Shown one piece after another: positions 1 through 6,369 of a DNA stretch of 7,277 nucleotides (position 1 is the first letter of the stretch; every line of letters starts with the position of its first letter). Below the pieces are notes generated by a model. It saw only the letters and a list, made by a program, of their open reading frames with translations, was not told the DNA's origin and searched no databases. The stretch is from Bacteroidales bacterium. GTDB lineage: Bacteria > Bacteroidota > Bacteroidia > Bacteroidales > Azobacteroidaceae. Position numbers and translations under genes: made by a program. Where the stretch lies: positions 1-7,277 of the forward strand of contig JAJBTS010000029.1 of the NCBI GenBank assembly GCA_020860885.1, in the 5' to 3' direction.

Positions 1-11
1 ATTATATAATT

Positions 12-227
12 ATGAAGAGGCTATTATTCTTTCTTACGCTTTTAAATATTCTTTCGGCCAGTTGCTGTGCCAGTCAGAACAAAGTTATCATAGACAACTT
101 TTATTATGGAGATAAACAATTGATTGCCATTTTCGAGCTCCATCCCGGTGAATACTCTTTCAAAATAGATATTACGGATCCAAATAATCAGGCCATTTTA
201 GAGTGTGAAATAGAACCTTTGAATTAA
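12..227 (+). CDS. N-terminal signal-peptide fragment of the M60 peptidase gene (71 codons, ended by an in-frame stop)
   Basis: This short frame encodes a basic start (MKRL), a hydrophobic core (about residues 4-15) and a Cys-Cys pair (18-19), so it carries an export signal. The lipobox is weak: S-A-S precedes the first Cys, where Leu/Val/Ile is usual at -3. Signal peptidase I cleavage after the CCA tripeptide is an alternative. Residues 23-71 look like beta strands, with a segment containing PGEYSFKIDI. The frame stops at TAA 225-227, and the 1040-codon peptidase frame resumes in the same frame at ATG 231. The likely reading is that this is the detached 5' end of the downstream gene, which has no signal peptide of its own. 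A free-standing small lipoprotein is possible, but I know no such family. The A/T-rich leader before the ATG suits Bacteroidota. Only 11 bases precede it, so no promoter can be judged. Confidence 0.6.
   Translation: MKRLLFFLTLLNILSASCCASQNKVIIDNFYYGDKQLIAIFELHPGEYSFKIDITDPNNQAILECEIEPLN
225..227 (+). other. In-frame TAA stop interrupting the M60 peptidase gene
   Basis: Positions 12 and 231 lie in the same reading frame. The only stop between them is this TAA, followed by one AAT codon and then ATG. Without it, one open frame of 1113 codons would run from 12 to 3353. TAA is one base change away from AAA, GAA, CAA, TTA and several other sense codons. It may be a nonsense mutation, a sequencing or assembly error, or, less likely, a stop-restart arrangement. 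The stop and the in-frame continuation are seen directly; the cause is inferred. Confidence 0.85.
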
Positions 228-230
228 AAT

Positions 231-3200
231 ATGAATTATTCTCCGGTTAAAAAAACATTTAAGATAGAGGGCAGCGCGAATGTGGTTATGGACTTTCCCA
301 TTTCAGAGAAAGCCGAATATAAGGTAAATCTAAAGTTTTTGGAGGGAGAAGGACTGAGAGCTCCTAATCCTTATATCGAAATAAGGAAAGGGAAAGCTTA
401 TAAAATAAATCCAGTAGAAACTGCCCATATTCAATTGAATTATATATCCGACAATGATCAAAAAACAGATTATGAATGGATATATGGGGAAGTAACTGTT
501 CCGGAAGAATATGATGCCAATAATTCTATTTATGGAGTCTTGGGATATAAGAATGTCCGATTAGGAATGAATAGAAATACCAAAGATAACTCAATGGTCA
601 TTTTTGCTGTTTCTGAGGGATTATCTGCAAATGATGGTACAGAACTGATAAATAAAGGAGATAAAGTACATGTAGAAGAAAATACTAATTTAGAAAAAGA
701 GGAAAAGACGCATATTTCTTATTATGATTACAAATGGGATGCTGACAGCACCTTGTGTTATCTCATTCATCGAAAAAAATTACCGGATGATAAGGCTTTA
801 TTATCTGCTTGGTTTAAAAATAAAACCGATTCGGATTGGAATTATCTGGCAACCTGGAAAGCCACGGTAGAGAGTCCGACAAATAATATTTATTCGTATG
901 TCAGAAGTCAATTTGCTAAGGTAGGTTATTCCCTTAGAAAACCGGAATTTTATAATATATGGTATAAACCGGTTCAGGGAAGTTGGGAACAAATATCTAA
1001 AGCACAGCTTTCTGTAGTAGAAAAAAACAGACGGAAAGATTATTCGGCCGGAATTATTAAAGACAATGGAGTCTCGCAAAAGTTTTATTTGGCTACAGGA
1101 GGATTTAAATCATCTCTTTTACCGCAAAATGATTTATTGGAAATACAAAAAACGAATATTCCCCCGGATATCCATATTACGGTATTAGAAAAGTTTGTAG
1201 ATGAAATTGTTAAAGCGAAGAATTCTTCGTCGTGGAGTTATATTCCGGATACTAAAATAGAAGTTACTTCTGCAACGGCTTCAAACAGCCAATGGGGAGA
1301 AGGAATAGAAAAATCTTTTGATGGAGATCTGACTACGATCTATCATTCCAGTTGGAAAGGAACTGAATTTCCGGTGACTCTTACTTATAATTTTACAGGT
1401 AAAGATTCTATCGATTATATTATTTATTATCCACGTACGGATGGTACTAATGGAAATTTTATAGAGGCTGAAATCTGGACACAAAACACAACATCTGATT
1501 ATGTAAAAGCAGGAGAATATAATTTTGAAGCAAGTTCCCAACCTTCTGTTATTTCTTTACCGGAACGATTGAAGGATCCCAAATCTGTGAAGTTTGTGAT
1601 CAAATCGGGTTTTGGCGATCCGGGAACAAATGGTTTTGCCAGTTGCGCGGAAATGGAATTCTATAAAAAAGACGGCAAATCATCTGTGCCTGATATTTTC
1701 ACCGATAGGACATGTTCTCAATTAAAAGCAAGCATATCCCAAGATGATATTCAAAATATTGAAGAACCTAATTATCGAAAGCTCGCGGATGCTCTTTATA
1801 CAGGCAAATATCCGTCGGAATACCGTATCCGTTTCTATGAAGCTTATCCCGATCCTGCTAAAATAGCCCAACAAAACCGAATAGGAAGAACATACAGTCA
1901 GATGGATAATCCTACCGGAATTTTTGTGGAAAGAGACGAAAATATAGTGGTTTTTGTGGGAGATATGCATAATCAAAGAATTTCACTACGTGCTCTTAAT
2001 CTGGATAAAGATTACGCTTGTACTGATTATTTACTAAAAGAAGGATTGAATGTTTTAAAAGCTAAAGATAAAGGATTATTGTATATTATGTATAATTCCT
2101 CTGATCCTCAGGCTCAACCGGTAAAAATACATATTGCGTCTGGAGCTATTAATGGCTATTTTGATATTACAAAGAATACCAATAAAGATTGGAAACCTAT
2201 GCTGGATTCCGCAGTAAGTAAATATATCGATGTGGTAGGTAAATACGTTCATCTTACTTTTGGGGTTGACGATTTCAAGAGGTACACGAATGATGTTGAA
2301 AGTCTTATTCAAACTTATGATTCCATTGTATGGCTGGAGCAGAAATTTATGGGTTGGGAAAAGTACAACCGAATGAGTAAAAACCGGATGTATTTTTATT
2401 TATCAAACAGCAAGTATTTTATGTTCGCAACAACGAACAGAACAGGCTACAGTAAAGGTTCTATGCGTGATATATGTAATCCCGGGAAGTTAAAGACTAC
2501 AGCAATATGGGGTCCTGCGCACGAAGTAGGTCATGTGAATCAAACCATAGGATTCAAATGGGTGGGACTTACCGAAGTTTCAAATAATGTTTATTCAATG
2601 TACGTACAGCAGCAATTCGGAAATCCATCGCGGTTAGCAACGGAAAAACTTCATTCTGATTTTGATGGAATCTGGTTTAACCGTTACGAAAAAGGTTTTA
2701 CTGAAATGCTGGCAGGAGGGGTTTCTCAAATGAGACATGGAGATGTCTTCTGTAAATTGATTCCTTTCTGGCAATTGCAATTGTATAATGCGGATGTGAA
2801 AGGTAATAAAGATTTTTATGCCGATGTTCATGAACAGATAAGATTAAATCCCATTCCGGAAACAGACGGAGAGGCTCAGGTACAATTTATGAAAATTTGT
2901 TGTGATGCAGCTAAGACTGATTTTACGGATTTTTTCATTAAGTGGGGAATGTTACTTCCTATTGGTGAAACGCTTACCGACCATAGTTCAATCCAGAACC
3001 AGGTGTATTCACGTAAATCTTTTACTATTACTCAACAGCAGGTAGATGATTTAATTAAATATGCTCAAAAATATAAAAAACCTGAAGATAACGTGCATTA
3101 TATTCATGATACTTCGGAGGAATGTGTAAAAGCATTTATTCGTGAAGCCAATATAAAAGAAGGAGAAATAATAAAGAACAACAAAAATGTGGACATGACC

Positions 3201-3353
3201 GGATGGGAGAATGTTATTGTTTTTGAAGTCTACGATGGAGATAAATTAGTCTTCGTTACTCCGTCTTCGTCATTTCAACTACCGGAAAATATAAAAGAAC
3301 CCATTATATACGCCGTTCCGGCTAAAGGAAAACCGGTAATTAAGAAATTGTGA
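231..3353 (+). CDS. M60-family (enhancin-like) zinc metallopeptidase with DUF3472 and F5/8-type-C domains; N-terminus severed
   Basis: This is probably a surface or secreted protease acting on mucin-type or other glycoproteins, as known for Bacteroides M60 (gluzincin-like) peptidases. Domains by residue of this frame: a beta-rich segment at 1-70; a DUF3472-like region at about 75-300, with an LGMNRNTKDNSMVIFAVSEG stretch; a discoidin/F5-8-type-C carbohydrate-binding fold at about 338-480; an M60-like N-terminal domain at about 515-640; the M60 catalytic domain at about 645-910; and a C-terminal beta domain at about 985-1040. The zinc motif is HEVGH at 764-768 with the third ligand E782 in TEVSNN, matching HEXXH-X(8,28)-E, so the catalytic site is intact. 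GPAHEVGHVNQT closely resembles what I recall of BT4244-type enzymes. The frame starts at an ATG 3 bp after the TAA and lacks a signal peptide, so unaided it would stay in the cytoplasm. The true start is probably at 12. It ends TGA then TAA, just before a hairpin terminator. Family call about 0.95; functional status unclear. Confidence 0.9.
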   Translation: MNYSPVKKTFKIEGSANVVMDFPISEKAEYKVNLKFLEGEGLRAPNPYIEIRKGKAYKINPVETAHIQLNYISDNDQKTDYEWIYGEVTVPEEYDANNSIYGVLGYKNVRLGMNRNTKDNSMVIFAVSEGLSANDGTELINKGDKVHVEENTNLEKEEKTHISYYDYKWDADSTLCYLIHRKKLPDDKALLSAWFKNKTDSDWNYLATWKATVESPTNNIYSYVRSQFAKVGYSLRKPEFYNIWYKPVQGSWEQISKAQLSVVEKNRRKDYSAGIIKDNGVSQKFYLATGGFKSSLLPQNDLLEIQKTNIPPDIHITVLEKFVDEIVKAKNSSSWSYIPDTKIEVTSATASNSQWGEGIEKSFDGDLTTIYHSSWKGTEFPVTLTYNFTGKDSIDYIIYYPRTDGTNGNFIEAEIWTQNTTSDYVKAGEYNFEASSQPSVISLPERLKDPKSVKFVIKSGFGDPGTNGFASCAEMEFYKKDGKSSVPDIFTDRTCSQLKASISQDDIQNIEEPNYRKLADALYTGKYPSEYRIRFYEAYPDPAKIAQQNRIGRTYSQMDNPTGIFVERDENIVVFVGDMHNQRISLRALNLDKDYACTDYLLKEGLNVLKAKDKGLLYIMYNSSDPQAQPVKIHIASGAINGYFDITKNTNKDWKPMLDSAVSKYIDVVGKYVHLTFGVDDFKRYTNDVESLIQTYDSIVWLEQKFMGWEKYNRMSKNRMYFYLSNSKYFMFATTNRTGYSKGSMRDICNPGKLKTTAIWGPAHEVGHVNQTIGFKWVGLTEVSNNVYSMYVQQQFGNPSRLATEKLHSDFDGIWFNRYEKGFTEMLAGGVSQMRHGDVFCKLIPFWQLQLYNADVKGNKDFYADVHEQIRLNPIPETDGEAQVQFMKICCDAAKTDFTDFFIKWGMLLPIGETLTDHSSIQNQVYSRKSFTITQQQVDDLIKYAQKYKKPEDNVHYIHDTSEECVKAFIREANIKEGEIIKNNKNVDMTGWENVIVFEVYDGDKLVFVTPSSSFQLPENIKEPIIYAVPAKGKPVIKKL

Positions 3354-3354
3354 T

Positions 3355-3417
3355 AAAAAAATATTGACCAGGTCTGCTCATTTATAATGACTATTCAGAT
3401 CTGGTCAATATTTTTTA
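3355..3417. terminator. Bidirectional intrinsic terminator between convergent genes
   Basis: Arms 3356-3371 and 3401-3416 are perfect 16-bp complements. A G-T position (3372/3400) and four further pairs extend the stem inward to 3376/3396, leaving a 19-nt loop. The outer part is A-run on the left and T-run on the right, so transcripts from either strand end in a U-tract. It begins 2 bp after the M60 stop codon and lies 13 bp from the stop of the converging hydrolase gene, the expected position for a shared terminator. Confidence 0.9.
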
Positions 3418-3429
3418 TATCATTTCAAC

Positions 3430-4050
3430 TTAGTCTGTCGGTAAAAATGCACCTATTTCTTTTAATATGCCCACAAATCCCGGAACTGTTTCTTGTCTGT
3501 TCCAGTCTCTTTGCATCTCACAAGCCAATTGAACGATACTTATAGGTTTAGCTCCCGCATTTTCTATTCTTTTTAAAGCTGTTTCATGTGCTAGTTTGGA
3601 GGTACCTCCTACTGCATCTACGATAGGATAAACTTCGAATCCTTCTTTTAAGGCATCTAAGGATGGAAACGTAAGGCATGCTTCTGTCCAAAGGGCTGTC
3701 ATAATTAATTTTTTTCTCCCGGTATTTATAACAGCATTATAAAACTCTTCGTCCTCCCATGCATCGATATTGGTGCGATCGTATGAAGGAATATCTCCTA
3801 ATACATCGGCTAAGGGAGCGATAGTGTCTTTATTTTTTCCATCCTGTACATTTACTGTCGAAAGAATAACAGGTATATTAAACACTTTAGCTAGTTTTGC
3901 GACTATAACTATATTTTCAATTAATTGGGCCCTACTCATCGAATTGATTGAGTTTACTTGTGTCGGTTGATAATCAATAATAATCAGAACCGAATTTTCG
4001 GGTGTTAGAAGATGATCTGTTTTGGGATCCCGTTCCGGAAAACTGCTCAT
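3430..4050 (-). CDS. Isochorismatase-fold cysteine hydrolase, YcaC-like
   Basis: This 206-residue protein is a member of the isochorismatase-like hydrolase superfamily, cytoplasmic, most like E. coli YcaC (about 208 residues), whose physiological substrate is not established. Visible features are the catalytic Asp D26 in VLIIIDYQ, the YDRTNIDAW stretch at 90-98, and the nucleophile C125 in the WTEACLTFPSLDAL stretch. The basic triad position is Arg (R92) rather than the usual Lys. My recollection of YcaC has Arg there too, which supports this subfamily over true isochorismatases or nicotinamidases. The C-terminal ACEMQRDW also resembles YcaC's ACELHRDW. The ATG at 4050 gives a normal-length product; an ATG at 4060 is in another frame. 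It is the last of four minus-strand genes, 116 bp after the kinase stop, and may have its own promoter. The natural substrate cannot be inferred. Confidence 0.88.
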   Translation of the reverse strand: MSSFPERDPKTDHLLTPENSVLIIIDYQPTQVNSINSMSRAQLIENIVIVAKLAKVFNIPVILSTVNVQDGKNKDTIAPLADVLGDIPSYDRTNIDAWEDEEFYNAVINTGRKKLIMTALWTEACLTFPSLDALKEGFEVYPIVDAVGGTSKLAHETALKRIENAGAKPISIVQLACEMQRDWNRQETVPGFVGILKEIGAFLPTD

Positions 4051-4092
4051 AATTTTTCATTTAATGGTTTATTACTATATAACAATCCATAA

Positions 4093-4112
4093 AATAATAA
4101 GTTCTTATTATT
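4093..4112. repeat. Perfect 9-bp A/T-rich inverted repeat upstream of the YcaC-like gene
   Basis: Arms 4093-4101 and 4104-4112 are exact reverse complements around a 2-bp centre. It sits 42 bp upstream of the hydrolase ATG on the minus strand, inside the 116-bp gap after the kinase gene. It could be an operator for a dimeric repressor, or a weak A/U hairpin in the transcript (8 bp with a GAAC loop, followed by a T-rich stretch). Such AT-only palindromes also arise by chance in AT-rich spacers. The rest of the gap (4051-4166) shows no convincing Bacteroidota TAnnTTTG promoter. Confidence 0.35.
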
Positions 4113-4166
4113 ATGAGAATGAAGAAGGAGCTTTCTTACCTTACCGACAGAGTCTGACCAAACAAT

Positions 4167-5003
4167 CTATAAATATTGTTTTATAAGGTATTCCGTTTCG
4201 GGAAGATAGCTTTTCCCGAACAAATTTAAATGATTCAGGACATGATAAAGCTTATAAATTCCTTCCCGGTATTCCCATCCTGATTTTAATGGAAATTCTT
4301 CCTGATAAGATTTATAAAAGGAATACGGAAAACCTCCGAAAAGCTTAGTCATTGCCAAATCGGCTTCGCGGTGCCCGTAATATACGGCAGGATCAATCAA
4401 AACGGGATTATTAGTGCTATCGCATAAAAAATTCCCCGACCATAGGTCTCCATGGAGCAGGCTAGGAGGTTCAAGGCTATTTTGTAATAGGTCTTCTATC
4501 TTATTTTCGAGAGAGTTAAAATCTTTTCTAAGTTGTTGAGAGACAAATCCGTTCTTCTCCGCAAGATGAAATTGAACGAGAAGTCTTTTGTTTAAGTAAA
4601 ATTCTATCCAGTTATCTTTTTCACTCTTTGAAGGAACGTTGAATTGTGGATTAAGACCAATAAAATTGTTTTCGTAAAATCCATAATTTTCGTAAGTATA
4701 CCGATGTAGTTTTGCCAGATGTCGACCTAGTCGTTCAAAAAAACCAGAAGCAGGTCGGGAGGGTTCGATAAATTGAGTAAGGATATAGTTCTCCCCTACA
4801 GAGATGACTTTGCTTATTCGAATACTTTGAGCTTTGGCTAATTCCTGTAATCCGTTAGCTTCACATTGATAAATCGCACTTTCATGACCGCTTTTGAGAA
4901 AAAATATCTTCCCGGATTGAGTTTTTATTTTCCCTGAGTGAAGAGGAAAATCAATTACTTTTTCCTGAATTACTTCCTCGATATGCCTTTTAATGTGGTT
5001 CAT
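4167..5003 (-). CDS. Fructosamine kinase (FN3K) family protein
   Basis: This 278-residue cytoplasmic kinase-fold protein is similar in length to E. coli YniA (about 286). The family phosphorylates ketosamines (Amadori products of protein or amine glycation), leading to their breakdown; the substrate here is inferred only. Visible motifs: the ATP-anchoring Lys K37 in FFLKSG with partner E48; the catalytic loop SLLHGDLWSGN at 181-191, with D186 as catalytic base and N191; the metal-binding D204 in IDPAVYYGHREADLAM; and a C-terminal YKLYHVLNHLNLFG segment typical of the family. The N-terminal nucleotide loop looks shorter and less glycine-rich than YniA's LPGGEVHAAW region, reading LHSGKIKTQSGK. 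The ATG at 5003 gives the usual family N-terminus; the frame ends in TAG. It lies 49 bp downstream of metY in the same direction, with a 9-bp inverted repeat in the gap, and is probably co-transcribed. Confidence 0.92.
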   Translation of the reverse strand: MNHIKRHIEEVIQEKVIDFPLHSGKIKTQSGKIFFLKSGHESAIYQCEANGLQELAKAQSIRISKVISVGENYILTQFIEPSRPASGFFERLGRHLAKLHRYTYENYGFYENNFIGLNPQFNVPSKSEKDNWIEFYLNKRLLVQFHLAEKNGFVSQQLRKDFNSLENKIEDLLQNSLEPPSLLHGDLWSGNFLCDSTNNPVLIDPAVYYGHREADLAMTKLFGGFPYSFYKSYQEEFPLKSGWEYREGIYKLYHVLNHLNLFGKSYLPETEYLIKQYL

Positions 5004-5011
5004 AAGAGAAA

Positions 5012-5042
5012 GAGTTAGTCTAAATTCTTTTTTGACTAACTC
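5012..5042. repeat. Perfect 9-bp inverted repeat between metY and the fructosamine kinase gene
   Basis: Arms 5012-5020 and 5034-5042 are exact complements separated by a 13-nt A/T-rich loop. In the minus-strand transcript the hairpin starts 10 nt after the metY stop and ends 8 nt before the kinase ATG, with a TTTCTCTT stretch in between. It could be a weak terminator or attenuator that lowers kinase expression relative to metY, an RNA processing or stabilising stem, or a structure affecting kinase translation. The stem has four G-C pairs of nine, so termination would be partial at best. Confidence 0.5.
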
Positions 5043-5052
5043 CTGATATATT

Positions 5053-6330
5053 TTAAGCTTTTTCTAATGCTCGTTGGATATCTTCGATAATATCCTCTAC
5101 GTTTTCTATACCAACGGAAAGGCGAATAAGATCGGGAGCTACACCCGCTGCAATTAATTGCTCATCGCTCAATTGTCTGTGAGTATGGCTTGCCGGATGT
5201 AACACAGAGGTGCGGGCATCAGCTACATGAGTTACGATAGCTATCATCTGTAGACTATCAATAAAACCTATGGATGCATCCCGGCCGCCTTTAAGTCCGA
5301 AAGTAATAACACCACAGGAACCTTTTGGAAGATATTTTTTGCCCAGTTCGTAATAAGTATCGTTTTCAAGGCCGCAGTAATGAACCCATGCAATCTTTTC
5401 GTTGTTCTCGAGAAATTCGGCCACCTTTTGAGCATTTGAACAATGGCGTTCTACTCTTAAATGTAATGTTTCCAACCCGATATTTGTCAGAAAAGCGTTT
5501 TGCGGCGACTGAATAGATCCCAGATCTCTCATGAGCTGAACTACACATTTGGTAATATAAGCTGCTTTGCCAAAACTTTTGGTGTAGATGAGTCCGTGGT
5601 AAGAATCATCCGGAGTTGTCAACCCTGGGAATTTTTCCGGATAAGCATTCCAATCGAAATTTCCGCTGTCCACGATAACGCCTCCGACACTGGTGGCATG
5701 TCCATCCATGTACTTAGTAGTAGAATGAATAACAATGTCTGCTCCCCAATCTATAGGACGGCAATTTATAGGAGTTGCAAATGTATTGTCAACAATCAAA
5801 GGAACACCTTGTGCATGAGCTATACGTGCAAACTTCTCAATATCCAATACTTTTAAGCCGGGATTAGCTATTGTTTCTCCGAACAAAGCTTTCGTATTTG
5901 GTTGAAAAGCTTTTGCTATCTCTTCCTCACTGGCATCCTGGTCAATGAATGTAACTTCTATTCCCAGTTTTTTCATTGTTACTGCGAAAAGATTAAAAGT
6001 CCCTCCGTAAATGGTAGAAGCACTTATAAAATGATCCCCAGCCGAACAGATATTGAACAATGCATAAAATGAAGCCGCTTGTCCAGAAGAAGTAAGCATA
6101 GCGCCCACACCTCCTTCCAAATCGGAAATCTTTGCAGAAACTGCATCATTCGTCGGATTTTGCAGTCGGGTATAAAAATAACCGGCTTCTTCCAGATCAA
6201 ATAGTTTAGCCATTTGCTCACTACTTTCGTATTTGAAGGTGGTGCTTTGATAAATAGGTAATACACGTGGTTCACCTTTTTTAGGAGTCCAACCTCCCTG
6301 TACACAAATTGTTTCTGGTTTATAAATCAT
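5053..6330 (-). CDS. metY: O-acetylhomoserine aminocarboxypropyltransferase (sulfhydrylase), PLP-dependent
   Basis: This enzyme joins O-acetyl-L-homoserine with sulfide to give L-homocysteine and acetate (direct sulfhydrylation in methionine synthesis); some family members also use O-acetylserine. At 425 residues it is the usual length for MetY and longer than cystathionine gamma-synthase or beta-lyase (about 380-400). It belongs to the Cys/Met-metabolism PLP fold-type I family. Visible motifs: YTRLQNPTNDA at 53-63 (phosphate-binding Tyr/Arg from the neighbouring subunit), SSGQAA at 81-86, VDNTFATP at 180-187 with the PLP-binding Asp D181, and the Schiff-base lysine K206 in HSTTKYMDGH. C-terminal SVGIENVEDI is also typical. 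The start has an A/T-rich leader with no Shine-Dalgarno. It follows the carbamoyltransferase stop by 39 bp in the same direction with no terminator between, which suggests co-transcription. Related sulfhydrylases are the only realistic alternative. Confidence 0.95.
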   Translation of the reverse strand: MIYKPETICVQGGWTPKKGEPRVLPIYQSTTFKYESSEQMAKLFDLEEAGYFYTRLQNPTNDAVSAKISDLEGGVGAMLTSSGQAASFYALFNICSAGDHFISASTIYGGTFNLFAVTMKKLGIEVTFIDQDASEEEIAKAFQPNTKALFGETIANPGLKVLDIEKFARIAHAQGVPLIVDNTFATPINCRPIDWGADIVIHSTTKYMDGHATSVGGVIVDSGNFDWNAYPEKFPGLTTPDDSYHGLIYTKSFGKAAYITKCVVQLMRDLGSIQSPQNAFLTNIGLETLHLRVERHCSNAQKVAEFLENNEKIAWVHYCGLENDTYYELGKKYLPKGSCGVITFGLKGGRDASIGFIDSLQMIAIVTHVADARTSVLHPASHTHRQLSDEQLIAAGVAPDLIRLSVGIENVEDIIEDIQRALEKA

Positions 6331-6369
6331 ATTTTTTTATTGAGAGATTAATAACTAAATAATAAAGAT

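Noticed and set aside
801..2831. Several 65-92-codon minus-strand open frames within the M60 gene
   Set aside because: They are antisense to a well-matched protein frame, are rich in Ile/Phe/Ser/Arg as expected of reverse reading of AT-rich genes, and show no domain.
3430..4155. An 11-bp inverted repeat flanking the YcaC-like gene (3434-3444 and 4141-4155 region), which might suggest an insertion footprint
   Set aside because: Several 11-bp inverted matches are expected by chance in 7 kb. One copy is in coding sequence, and there is no target duplication or transposase.
4051..4166. Possible promoter with a TTTG element and a TAAGAAAG hexamer-like site about 20 bp later, on the minus strand
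   Set aside because: The second element does not fit the Bacteroidota TAnnTTTG consensus, and sigma-70-like matches nearby are no better than chance in A/T-rich DNA.
5500..5856. A 118-codon open frame on the plus strand
   Set aside because: It lies wholly antisense to metY, has no recognisable motif, and the opposite strand codes a clearly conserved enzyme there.
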